From positions 1 through 54,529 of the forward strand of contig NW_026516863.1 of assembly GCF_025766255.1 (NCBI RefSeq): a DNA stretch of 54,529 bases, given 5' to 3'. Position 1 is the first letter of the stretch, and every line of letters starts with the position of its first letter. This stretch comes from Zychaea mexicana. Its lineage: Eukaryota; Mucoromycota; Mucoromycetes; Mucorales; Lichtheimiaceae. Of this stretch, positions 33,730 to 44,437 are shown piece after piece. A model generated the notes under the pieces. The model did no database searches. It was not told the DNA's origin and was given only the letters and a program-made list of their open reading frames with translations. Both the position numbers and the translations under genes were made by a program.

Positions 33730-36700
33730 ATGTCTGCCAACACCTCCAACTCGTACGCCTCAAAGGTCTGCTCGTAGGCTTCGTTTGCAAAGTCGTTCGT
33801 CACTGGTAACAGCCAGTTGCCTGTTGAGGACTCGGTTTCGCCTTCGCCTTTGCTGCCACAGCAAGAGCCTTTCCCTGCTTTGCCTGCTGCCCAATCGTCT
33901 CCCTTGTTGGCTTCTCCAGCTATTGCTTTGCCCCCTGTGCGCCAGGGTAACTGTTCACCTTGTCCGGAACGTAGAAACTCCTTGGAAAGTCTTCCTTTGG
34001 ATTTTAGCTGGGATGATTCCTAAGAGGCTGCTTCTCGTATTTATTGTTTCTCTCTCACTTTGTTCTACGTTTTACATCTCATTCTCTGAAAATAGAAATG
34101 CACTTCTTTTTTAGCTCCTAAGACTGCTTCCCCTCCTTTATTGAAAAAGAGAAAGGTTGTAGAATCAAGCTCTCTAGTACGAAATGCTCGTTCTGGTATC
34201 TCTGGTACACGTACAAACCAGCCGCTAGTCGCTCCTTGTCGCTCAGCCTTGGAAAAAGGAAAATTCCGGGCTTAGCCCAGTGCTGTACATACACAGCAAC
34301 CGGTATTGCAATCAACCCAAAAGTCGTTAATTACAATTTTAGAACGTTCAGATATCAGTCAAGGTAAACTTATAAAAGTATTCACACTGTCATTTTCTAC
34401 TTACTAAAAATAATTCAATCGTCAAACTTTCAAAACACTTCAGATAATCGCAAACTGGGTACTCCAAGCAAAAGTATGTATCCATAGTCATTTTACTCTT
34501 TTACAATCTCTAATTTTTTACATCTACATAGGAGAATAAACAATATATATAAATTTTACAGTAAACTGTAAATTTATGATATTGTTCTATTCTGTCAAGC
34601 TAGCCTTCGTCCAAGTATTCCTTGGCTAGAGAAGGGACTTGCTCATTACTATTCCGCTAGTTTATGAAATTTTCATATTCATGAAGATTGTAAATGTTTT
34701 TAGAGTTTACAAATTACATTAAAAATTACAAATTAAAAAAAAATATCTTTATTTAAATAAATCTTTTTTAAAGTTATTAAATTAAGGAATATTATAATTT
34801 ATAAATAATTTATAACTTTTTTATTTTCTTTTAACTATGAGTTAAATTTCATAGTTTTCAAAAGACGTCCTGCTCCTGTGATCTCTTCTGCACCACAGTC
34901 TGCCTAGGCATCTCATCGCCAATCAGCTCTGCCTTCATCAACATCATCCTTTACCCACCGTCTACATAAAACAATCATCGATGCAAACATACCTGATAGC
35001 AGCAGTGACTATAGCCCTAGTCGTTCAGCACATTCCTCAACATCTAGTGGTTCAGAAAGTGAATCTAGCAACAACAGCGGTACTGAAAGCGACAGTACAG
35101 AGCCGGGTACATCGCAACCCACACAGCATTCAGGCGTGCTTTGTGGAATTGAAGAGTGTAATTTATATTTTTCTTCAAAATCTGCTCGTAAGCGACACAT
35201 TCGCAAAACACACCAGAAAAAAGTAAATGTCAAGTATCCCAACTATAACGGTATGTATCTTTCCTATGACGTTTACCTTTTATATTACATTGAAATACTG
35301 ATGACTTTATAGGAAATATAACTGCACTTCTTGTTGATGCCAAGCGATATGTCCAATGCCGTTGTGGGTTCAAAACTACCCACTTTCAAGTAATGCAGCG
35401 CCACTGTCAAAGCTGTGATTTGCCAGTAGCTGCACCAACTGAGCAACCAACTGTCACTGTACCTGCACCAGATGTATCATTATTAAGCAATCATGCAATC
35501 ATTGCCAATGCTTTTACTCGTCTGGAACCTGCCTTTGGCCAAACATCAAACGTTGATACCGACTGTAAGCTGATCCCATGGTTTTTTGTTCACACAAAGT
35601 GGTATGAGATTGTCGAACAGTGGAAAACAGGTACTTTTTTTTACTTTGATAGCTATTCTACATTTATAGCATTGTCAACTTGCTCACTATTCTCTTTAAA
35701 GCACACAACCAACACCAGCAACAACATCCTAATCGCACATCAAGAAACATCCCTGTCACTATCTACGATTTAACAAAGAAAATCCATGCAGAGGAAAATG
35801 TACTAAAAGTTGTAGCAAAAGTTAATAAGCAGCTTTTTGTCCGCTTGCACAACTCTATTCACGAAAAAGACTATACCTTCGTCGTTATCTTAAACAGAAA
35901 AAGTAAGTGTCGAAACTATCTACTTTGTTTCAGTCATCCACTCTAACTTATTTGCTTTTCTTTAGACTCTCCGAACCACTCCCTGATCACGGATTCAACC
36001 AACTTGAGCGGCCCACTATCCAACGGTATACCCAAACTGGCGCCAATCTATTAACCTTCTTACTTCGCATCCGTCGTTCTCCTCACTGGTCTTTTGTTTT
36101 GGGTACCTGGTCTTCCACTATTTCTACCATACTCACCAATATCGCAACACTGTCCACAAATGTCAATCCAGCCCAATTATCAACACACACCGCCGCACAG
36201 ATTGAATCAGAAATCTGTAAATTGTGGATGGCATTATTGAAAGAAGAAAAACGTTTTGATGTCGCAACCAATGGATATACTATTGCTCGTTTCATCATTG
36301 CTTCATCCTTGCAGTTTAATGGGCAATTAAAGACGTAACCTCTATTGCACCTTTAATCTCCCAAGTCAAGTACTGGTTCCGCTTACTTTTACTTAACGAT
36401 ATTTACACACGCCATACAAACCAAAACTTAATTATAGTGTAAGTTCTTTGCTTTTTCTATTCTACATTAAACCTTCCACACTTGCATAACAAACTCTTTT
36501 TTAGCTTTACCACAAATTACCAAGATTACTTGATCGATGGCAAGTCGTCTGCATATGCTGCTATTGCCGAATACAGCTGGATTGCGTCAATCTCTGACTC
36601 GTCAGAATTTGTCACTGACAAAATCACATAGACACCACACACAAACCATCTGTCACTTGCTATGGTCGAAACAAACGAGCGCATTCATGTACATGATTTA

Positions 36701-39700
36701 CGTCTCTTAGTCACCAACTTAAAAACCAGTATACAGCAAAACATCAACAAACTCACCTTTAACATCGACCTCAACAACCTCCTTCAATTCCGCAACAACA
36801 AACCCATACATCTGTACGACGATTTCAACAATCGTGATATCAATTATTCATTTTTTACCGACCCAAAAAACAACCTCCGGCATCAATTTGGACACATCCT
36901 TCACCACATACACAGCACACCACACCTATCCCGTACTTATATTCAACATATAAGTAATAACAGCACTACATACAATCCGTCTGCCATCAAATCATTCATT
37001 ACAACAGCTGAACAAATCCAACGTGATTTGTTCATGCTTATGCATCTTACATATGGCCAAACAGCTCAGGCCACAGAGCTAGAAGGCACCTTACTTCAAA
37101 ACACAACACACACAACACGCAACCTGTATTGGTCAAACGAACATCAAACATTGATGCTTCTAACTACATATCAGAAAACACGAAATATCAAGCAACGCGA
37201 CCAAGCTATTGCCCGTTTCATTCCTCACCCTCTTGTCCGCTTGTTCCTCCACTATATCATATTTATCCGACCAATAGAAAGGTATTTACATTTCACTCTA
37301 AAAGTCTACCATGCAATGTCTAACTCTATTTATTTCGCTAGCCTCTTCATTTATGAATGCTCAAATTCAAACCATAAAATGCTTCATACAATGGCATACT
37401 TCTTTGTGCGCAACGGCGCAAAAATGTCAGCCGACCTTCTCCGCACGCATTTCCAAGCCCGCTGGCATCTGCTCCTTCCTTCTCGTTTGAGCTTTCAAGA
37501 TTATCGCCATGTGTCCGTTGCATTCTCACGGTATCATATCCAACATTTGCTTGCACATCATGGCAGAAATTATACAGTGGACCTGCAGGCAGGCCACTCG
37601 TCCAGAACTGCCGCACACAATTACGCATAGGCAACAACAGACTCGAATGCACTCTCTTCTGTAGCAATAGAAGAGTACTTTATTGCTTCAGAAATGTGGC
37701 ATGATTTTCTTGGTATATTATCTTTGTTCTCATACTTTCACGACCTATCATTGAAATGTATTTACCACTCGTCAATTATAGGTGTCGGCCCTGGGCGTCA
37801 TCTCTTTCCGGGTGCTATTCCGCAGGCGGAGCAGGATAGAGTTGCTGTCCAACACGGACAATTTCTGGCAAATGTTGCTGCTGCTAAGAACGTTGCATTG
37901 CTCGAGATGCAACACCGTTTGCAAGTGCAAAATGACTTGGATAGGCGCCAGTCAACAACTACTTCCGCATCACCAGCACCTCAGCAAGGTATATCTTTTT
38001 TGCATTGATCTCATGTAAAAAATCATAATTAATATTGCTCTCTACTGTAGGATTACCTGTCACACCACAGCTGCTTAACGCACTTAGTAAAGCAACCAAC
38101 TCGCTGTCGCCTTCCTTCTGCTCATTTGAACAGGCACAGCTTGTCACCACCGTCATCTCCCGGAAATCTAGCATACTTGCCATCCAACCTACAGGCTCTG
38201 GTAAGTCCCTGCTATTCCTTGTCCCTGCACTAGTCGAGCCGCACTTGACAACAGTTGTTGTTGTTCCTCTCGTTGCACTTTTGGCCGATATGAAACGGCG
38301 CATTCAGCAAGCTGGGTTGTCTGTAATAGAATACACTCCCAATATTACTATGCAGCACCCCTTGCCCAACATCATCATCGTCCAAGTAGAACATGCCAGC
38401 AGTCAACGGTTCCTGAATATTGTCTAGCAAATAAACGACCACAATCAGCTAGCCCGAGTCGTAATTGATGAGGTGCATACAGCAATTACATGGCGTTCAT
38501 TCCGTCCGGCACTTTACACACTCCTTTTCCTCCGTTCCTCCTTTTATCTGCAACAATCCCACCATCATTTGAATCCGACCTACGTGACATGTTTGGCGCA
38601 AACCTTTCAATCATACGACAGCCGTCAATGCGACCAAACCTCTGTTACCAAATCATCAACACCAACAATCCGTAAGCTGCAGCAATATCACACCTCAAAG
38701 CTCAGTATTCACCATCATCAACACCATCATCAACGATCATCTACTGCTCTGCAGTAGATGCAACAACATCAATCAGTAATCGCCTCAAACAAGCATTACC
38801 ACACCAAGCAAGAAAAATATCATACTTCCATCGTAATCTATCGGTGGAAGAAAAACATGAAAGAACCACTGCCTTCGTTTCCAGTGAGCTTCAGATCATG
38901 GTTGCAACAAGTGCATTCGGTGCTGGCATCGATTGCTCAACCATTGATACAATTATCCACCTTGGTGGCTCTGCATCAATCCTTGATTATGCACAAGAAA
39001 CTGGTCGCGCTGGTCGCAATGGTTCTCCTGCTCGGTGTCTGTACTTTGTTGACGTTGAACGCCAACAAAAACAAATACAAAGTCTGAAAAGAGTAAGCCG
39101 GCACCTATCCCCGTGGCAAGCATTCAACGATGTCATTTTAGCATCAAAGTGCATCCGGCAGATACTTGCAGAGTCTTTAGACTCTCAAGTTACCAACTGC
39201 TTTGGGTACGGTAATGTCGAGCTTTGCTCTTATTGCCAAAAAATCAAAGGTATACACATAGTTTCATTTTACTATTCAAATTATTAGACACTTAAGCTTC
39301 CAACCTATTTGTAGATTCTCCTCTCACTCCTTCTACTACTGTCCGCCCTTCAACCGATTGGATTATCGATCATACACCACCATCAATTGTATGTATACAC
39401 AAAGTCATCTTTGCTATTATTCTGTCAGCATTTTGTACTAAACTATAAACCTTTCCTTAGCCGACCACTACTGATGCATATCTTGTTCTTTCTCGAAAGA
39501 GAAAGTATATATCGGATGCTGACAATTTTAAGTCAGTTATGATGATAGCCAAGGATCACTGCATACCTTGCTTGTTTACTTTTGGCATAGCCGAAAGTGA
39601 GCATACAACCTCTCTCCAGTGCATTGCTCATATTGGTCAATGTTTCCGTTGCTTTGGTGACCACTATGTTTCTAACCCAGCATGTGTAAAACCAGTAAGG

Positions 39701-39997
39701 GAGGGCTTTTGCAAGAAATGCCTTGTGCCTAACCAGTGGAACCAAACCATCTTCCATGATGGTAACTGGTCGAACTGTAGTGGTTCATATGAGGACCTTT
39801 TGTACCGTCTCTGCTGGGCAGCCTATCGGCGTAAGCCCTAATTCATACGCCACGCTGACTATAGTAAAAACCACCTTACAGCAATCGAAATACAACAAGA
39901 CTTTGCCTATTGGCTTATAGCTGCTGGGCCCCATACATATCCAAATAATGCCATGTATTTAGGCCATATAATTTTATCACACTTCTTCATCACATAG
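33730..39997 (+). pseudogene. Gene A: zinc-finger / tyrosine-recombinase-like / RecQ-type helicase protein
   Basis: A near full-length, multi-exon gene. The N-terminus is Pro/Ser-rich with a nuclear-localisation-like PLLKKRKV. Two C2H2-like fingers follow, CGIEECNLYF...RHIRKTH and CRCGFKTTHFQVMQRHCQSC, as in OrsD-type proteins. A helical region leads to a recombinase-like core (DYRHVSVAFSR at about 37500, AGHSSRTAAHNYA at 37589-37627). The helicase part has PTGSGKS, IDEVH, LSATIPPS, ATSAFGAGIDC and ETGRAGRNG. The C-terminal Cys-rich module contains CFRCFGDH and FCKKC. Nine in-frame TAA/TAG codons occur (33775, 34021, 34273, 34905, 36629, 37628, 38425, 38673, 39839) and no TGA. There are -1 shifts near 35902, 36333 and 38505. 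A repeat interrupts an exon at 34475. The recombinase box-I Arg of gene C is Gln here (GQTAQATEL). Confidence 0.75.
34475..34858 (-). repeat. SINE/MITE-like repeat, copy 3, inserted in an exon of gene A
   Basis: It is the reverse complement of copy 1 (1-320) over most of its length. CAAAAG at 34469-34474 and 34859-34864 looks like a 6-bp target duplication. Deleting the insert joins TPSK directly to RRPAPVISS in frame. The insert happens to begin near GTATGT and end in AAAAG, so it could be mistaken for an intron, but GT-AG splicing would leave the frame wrong. Confidence 0.7.
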
Positions 39998-40204
39998 AAC
40001 CTTTACCTCTCTTCTCTCCTCTTTTCGATTTTCTATATATACTATTATTATATCTTCTTCTCTGCTCCCCTTTTTATCTTTTATATTAGATCTCTCTTGT
40101 CTCTTTTATCTTGTATCCCTTTCTCTCTTCTTGACTCTTATCTCTTTCTATTCTTATATTCTTAAATATATTTTACTTATCAAATGGATTTATACTTTTA
40201 AAAA
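39998..40204. other. Pyrimidine-rich 3' flank of gene A
   Basis: CT-rich runs such as CTCTTCTCTCCTCTTTTCG have no gene or structured element. It probably contains the 3' UTR of gene A. Confidence 0.45.
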
Positions 40205-40925
40205 AAGTTGGGGTAGACCTAGGTCTACTAGGCATACTTAGTTGAGATTACCCTTTGCTCAATATTAAATGGCTTCCATCTCTACAACGTATTAATGAAG
40301 TAGGACTTTTCATCATAATAAATCGTGTTCCTGGACCGTTTCTCTATCCAAATATCAAATAAAATTTTGTGTATACCTGGGGTATACCTAGGGTATACTG
40401 GGCATACTTAGTAGGGATTGCCCTTTGCTCAATAATAAATGGCTTATATCTCCACAACTTATTAATGAAGTAGAGCTTTTTATTATAATAAATCGTGTTC
40501 CTGGACCATTTCTTTATCCAAAGATCAAATAAGAATTATGAGTATACCTGGGGTATACCTAGGGTATACTGGGCATACTGAGTACGGATTGCATTTGCTC
40601 AATAATAAATGGTTTATATCTCCACAACCTATTTATTGAGTCGGACTTTTCATTATAATAAATCGTGTTCCTGGACCGTTTTGCTATCCAAATATCAAAT
40701 AAAGATTTTGAGTATACCTGGGGTATACCTGGGTATACTAGGCATACTTACTGGGGATTACCCTGTGCTCAATAGTAAATGGCTTATATCTCCACAACCT
40801 ATTCATTAAGTCAGACTTTTCCACATAATAAATCGTGTTCCTGGACCGTTTTTCTATTTAAATATCAAATAAAAATTTTGAGTATACCTGGGGTATACCT
40901 AGGTATACTAGGTATACTCCACCTA
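40205..40925 (+). repeat. 170-bp tandem array, about 4.2 copies
   Basis: The phrase GTATACCTGGGGTATACC starts at 40371, 40542, 40712 and 40882, a period of 170-171 bp. A more divergent version lies near 40207. Units contain GGCTTATATCTCCACAACC and AATAAATCGTGTTCCTGGAC. Each has a sub-array of palindromic GTATAC separated by 9-12 bp. Small open frames inside are repeats of one another. Confidence 0.9.
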
Positions 40926-42525
40926 CTAAGTAATCGCCGTGGCAATTCTATAGGTTGTACATGAATGACTACCCGATTGTGGTATTGTTCGGCTCATCAT
41001 ACAGAGCAAGGTAGGAGTTGTTACTGATGCCCAATATCACATCGAGACTGATACCGTGTGTCAGCATGGCTATTTCGTTTTCAATTTTCTTCATAATGCT
41101 ACTAGCAAGATGTGATATATGATGGAGCTTGACAGTTTCACATGAGCCAGCCAAAGTCAACTCGGTAAAGTTTCCTTTTGTGGACCAGAATATATAAGGC
41201 AAGCGGGAATCATTTACCACTGATGTCGATGCAAGACGGCTTATTTCAACAAGTGCACCAAATGGAGTTGCATAGGCATCCATGAGGAAAGGAGCATACG
41301 TTTGTTCGAGTCTTCAGAAAACAATAGTTAAGTTACTGTAAACGTCATGGAATATTTGTTTATGATAAAAATATGTATATAGATATGAATACTTACTTCT
41401 CTAAAGCATGATCGACTTCGGACGGCTGCATGATGTCACATAAGACCACGAGTCGTAACCAATACTTCAATTTTGCGATGACCGGGGTTATATCACGGGT
41501 AGGAACAAACTTGCCAGTGTAATCCAATGAGTTGATTATGAGGAACCGTATGAGCACGTAGCCAGAGGGAGGGGTGTTCAGTGGCTTTTTTTCCATGAGC
41601 GCGATCAACATCATTTTGTGAATTAACCGTCGTGCACTTGTATACTGCCGTTCCACATCTGGTCTTTTCGTTTCAGCGGTGGCAACAAGGACAAGAGATT
41701 CAACAAGATTTGTAATTGCGATAGGCGGAGAAAGCAAATACAATGACTTGTTATGCCTGGATCGGATCAAGAACAATATCAAATGTACACCAGTAGTAGC
41801 ATACTTGTGGACGCTACCATCGCCTCCTAGTTTCTGGAAACCAACCTTGGGCACTCGTTCCTGCGCACTTGTGAGCATATATTGGACGAAGAGGCGATGT
41901 TAGTCATTCAGACAAGAAGAATACAAAATAACAATATCAAATGAGAAAAGAAATTACAGTATACATACACGTCATGCATCAGTAAGCGCCGGACAAAGTA
42001 GTCCATCGAATCAATATTATTGTGCATACAGTCAAAATACAATCGCGCGGCCTTTATAACGTATTGCAGTATAGCGTCGCCTGTATCAACTGGTTTCATA
42101 AGGTCGACCAGGTCTTGCATAGTCGCACCTATGAGAGAAACAAATTATATCAGAGCTTTTAGTATAGAATTCATTATTCAAAGGTGCAATATCATGACTA
42201 ATTGAAGCAAACGGTTTTTTATCATTACCAGTAGAGCACGAATCGGCGACATAATGATTCCACTTGAGATGAGAATAAAACCAGCTTAGAAGGCGGTTGT
42301 CGCTGGTGATGGGCCTTCCTTCATCTGCAGTCGGTGGAGCAATGGAAGATCCAACATTCATGATTACTTGTTGCATAACTGGTGCTAACTCGTCTGAGAC
42401 GACTAGCCCTAGCCGTTTCAAAAAAATCACGGAAACGGATTTCAGAAAATAACTTCTCCGAGCGGTTAATCATGTAACCGAACCAAAATCCATTTTTCAG
42501 TGGGTTTTTTCACTTCTTCCTCAAA

Positions 42526-43292
42526 ATGGAACCGCAAAATCAGCAACAAATCCAATCCCAAGAAACACCCGAGCAACCTCAACTGAAAAGATGTAGTAAT
42601 TGCAGATCTTATCGCCCTTTGCAATTTTTTGTTAGCATTAGATAAGATTACAATACGTGTAAATATCCATCAATGCCAAAATGACGTCGGTAAATTAATC
42701 GCAGAGCAGTTACTCCTGACAGTGGACGAAGTACTCGAGCTGATTCCTTCGCGTCAAAATTTGAGGAACGTAGCCGACAGTCTCAAAGATTACAGCCTCG
42801 ACGCATATGTGCAACTTGACGACGATATGTTGGCGTTGTCAGATTCGCAACTTGTGATCAACATCCGGGATTGTATCCAGGCTGTTGACGGATACCATTA
42901 CTACGAAGCATACCGAACAGAACCACGAAGAAAGTTCGGCTATTCTTTCCTTTTTCGATGCTCGCAAGATTTTACATGTGCAGGATCAAGCTGCCGTTCG
43001 TTTACGATTGTATCGACGTATGCCAACTTTCTTGTGCAATGGCCGCATCAGCGGCATGGTCGGTAGAGTGAATGGTTACTTCCACTTGAACATCGAACAC
43101 TCCTGTGGGCATGAGGCTGCACCTGCCGTCGAAAATAACGCCGTCCCGCAAAATGTACGTGCATACATCGCTGCACATGCCATCGACTTGGATGCACAAC
43201 AGCTGCATCGTAACATTATCCGTCAGTTTCGACAAGAAGCGACAAGAATAATGCAGGGGCAAGTGTATCACTGGGAGTGCCAGTCAATCTAA
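42526..43292 (+). pseudogene. N-terminal remnant of a MULE transposase
   Basis: From ATG 42526 the frame has the zinc-ribbon-like CSNCRSYRPLQFF and then TAA at 42643 in SIR-DYNTC, where a Gln would fit. Downstream pieces in shifted frames read LQFFV..., GKLIAEQLLLTVDEVLELIP and NGRISGMVGRVNGYFHLNIEHSCGH...VPQNVRAYIAAHAIDL. The last resembles the region before the catalytic core of fungal MULE transposases. No catalytic DDE motifs remain. The internal deletion fits the non-autonomous state of the surrounding element. Confidence 0.55.
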
Positions 43293-43299
43293 AGCCAAT

Positions 43300-43880
43300 A
43301 TACACTGCACGACACCAGTTCAGATCGGCAGAGACGCTCGTCGGCAGAGTCACTGATAAGGGTGTCTGTAAGGTATGTCAAAATGTCCTAAATAAATATT
43401 AATACATGCGAGGATCGTGTATATGTTCACTTCGATGCGTTGAGAAATAGACAAGAACCAATAATATAGAATCAATAAAATTCAATAACCATTAAACAGA
43501 TTTTCACCTCAGCACAAAACAGTAAGCATTTAAAAATGAGTGGTTATATCAGTAGTTGCATATGTCATGTTACGAAATAGACAGATACAGAGAAGATATC
43601 AGCATGGACACTGTAAGAGAATGAATTTTGATATAAAAAGATGGAAAGTTGCTTGGGGCGCGCAAGCTTTCCATGCAGGATTAATTAAAATAACAACTAA
43701 TGATGCTAACCGTCCAGGGATGGAAGGCTCCATAAAAAAATCATTTGATACATAGTGTACAGAAGTTGAGATAATATAACAGAAAAGGCTACAGTACATA
43801 GCGTGCTATTTTATAAAGTGCGCGTGCGGACATGGCAGTGGATATTTATCAATAGAGCTTGATTAGCAGTGTATTCTGGA
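43300..43880. other. Non-coding interior of the small MULE
   Basis: 43640-43700 (GATGGAAAGTTGCTTGGGGC and onwards) resembles the tail of repeat copy 2 at 20665-20725, so a repeat fragment is embedded here. The rest holds no gene. Confidence 0.45.
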
Positions 43881-44437
43881 AAACGGATTATGGTTCGGTT
43901 ACATGATTAACCGCTCGGAGAAATTAATTTCCGAAATCCGTTTCCGTGATTTTTTTTAAATGGCTAGGTAGGCGTCTGAGACGTCAGCACAATCGTCGTT
44001 ACCACACGTGTCAACATTCATCACGACCGTTGTGTCGTCCGCGCCATAGCATTCCTTCGTGTGCCGGTGCAAGTTGCTTATAGATGCTGCTGTATATGTA
44101 GCGGTACAGTGTATACAATGAAAAAGGTCGTCAGCACCCCCTTCAATCACAATTTTCTCACCTATAAAACACAACAAAGCCAAGCATTTGAAATTATTAG
44201 TAGAGCAATATTAGCTTACTGTTCACTTTTAAACAAGGAAGGAAACAACAATATATAGCATGACACAAAAAAAAACGAAAAAGACTTACCATCGGGATAC
44301 GTGACAGTTGCATTCTTCTGATGGGCGATACGAACATGACGTTCACGATCGTATTCGCTAGGAAACAGAGTACCACATCCAGCATGGCTACATTCAAATA
44401 TACGCATATCAATAGGTGAGATGGGCGAGTTGGACAT

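Larger units (their letters stand above)
42402..43972. mobile_element. Non-autonomous MULE, 1,571 bp, inside gene B
   Basis: Inverted ends of about 90 bp share AAAAAAATCACGGAAACGG and CTCCGAGCGGTTAATCATGT. They are flanked by identical 11-bp CGTCTGAGACG at 42391-42401 and 43973-43983. Excision restores the gene B frame (CADVSDELAPV). It carries only the N-terminal part of a MULE-type protein, so it needs a transposase supplied from elsewhere. The ends differ from the 5.2-kb MULE, so it is a separate family. The exact element/duplication border may be off by a base or two. Confidence 0.85.
40948..44437 (-). pseudogene. Gene B: paralogue of gene A, 3'-truncated and split by a MULE
   Basis: On the minus strand it starts at ATG 44437. 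Exons encode two fingers, CSHAGCGTLFPSEYDRERHVRIAH and CIHCTATYTAASISNLHRHTKEC. The text then reads CADVSD before the MULE insertion and DELAPVMQQVI after it, in the same frame. Later exons (42401-42231, about 42128-41972, about 41866-41403, about 41310) align with A (SWFYSHLKWNHYV with PWFFVHTKWYEIV; KYWLRLVVLCDI with KYWFRLLLLNDI). It aligns with C at NDSRLPYIFW and TTIG-SFMYNL. Two in-frame TAG codons (40969-40971 and 40948-40950) lie in the last aligned stretch. Homology ends at the 170-bp array, so the recombinase core and helicase are missing. Confidence 0.75.

Noticed and set aside
33730..39997. Complete reassignment of TAA/TAG to glutamine in this organism
   Set aside because: The coiled-coil gene ends at TAG, the SANT gene at TAG before an AATAAA, and the Helitron at TAA followed by T-rich non-protein sequence. 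Gene C has no internal TAR. Only a limited or element-specific effect, or mutation, remains possible.
40205..40925. CRISPR array
   Set aside because: The 170-bp units are contiguous near-copies without unique spacers, in a eukaryotic context.
43956..44183. Gene B finger exon continuing to YLAI and a stop
   Set aside because: The last residues come from the inserted MULE end; the true frame resumes at 42401 after excision.
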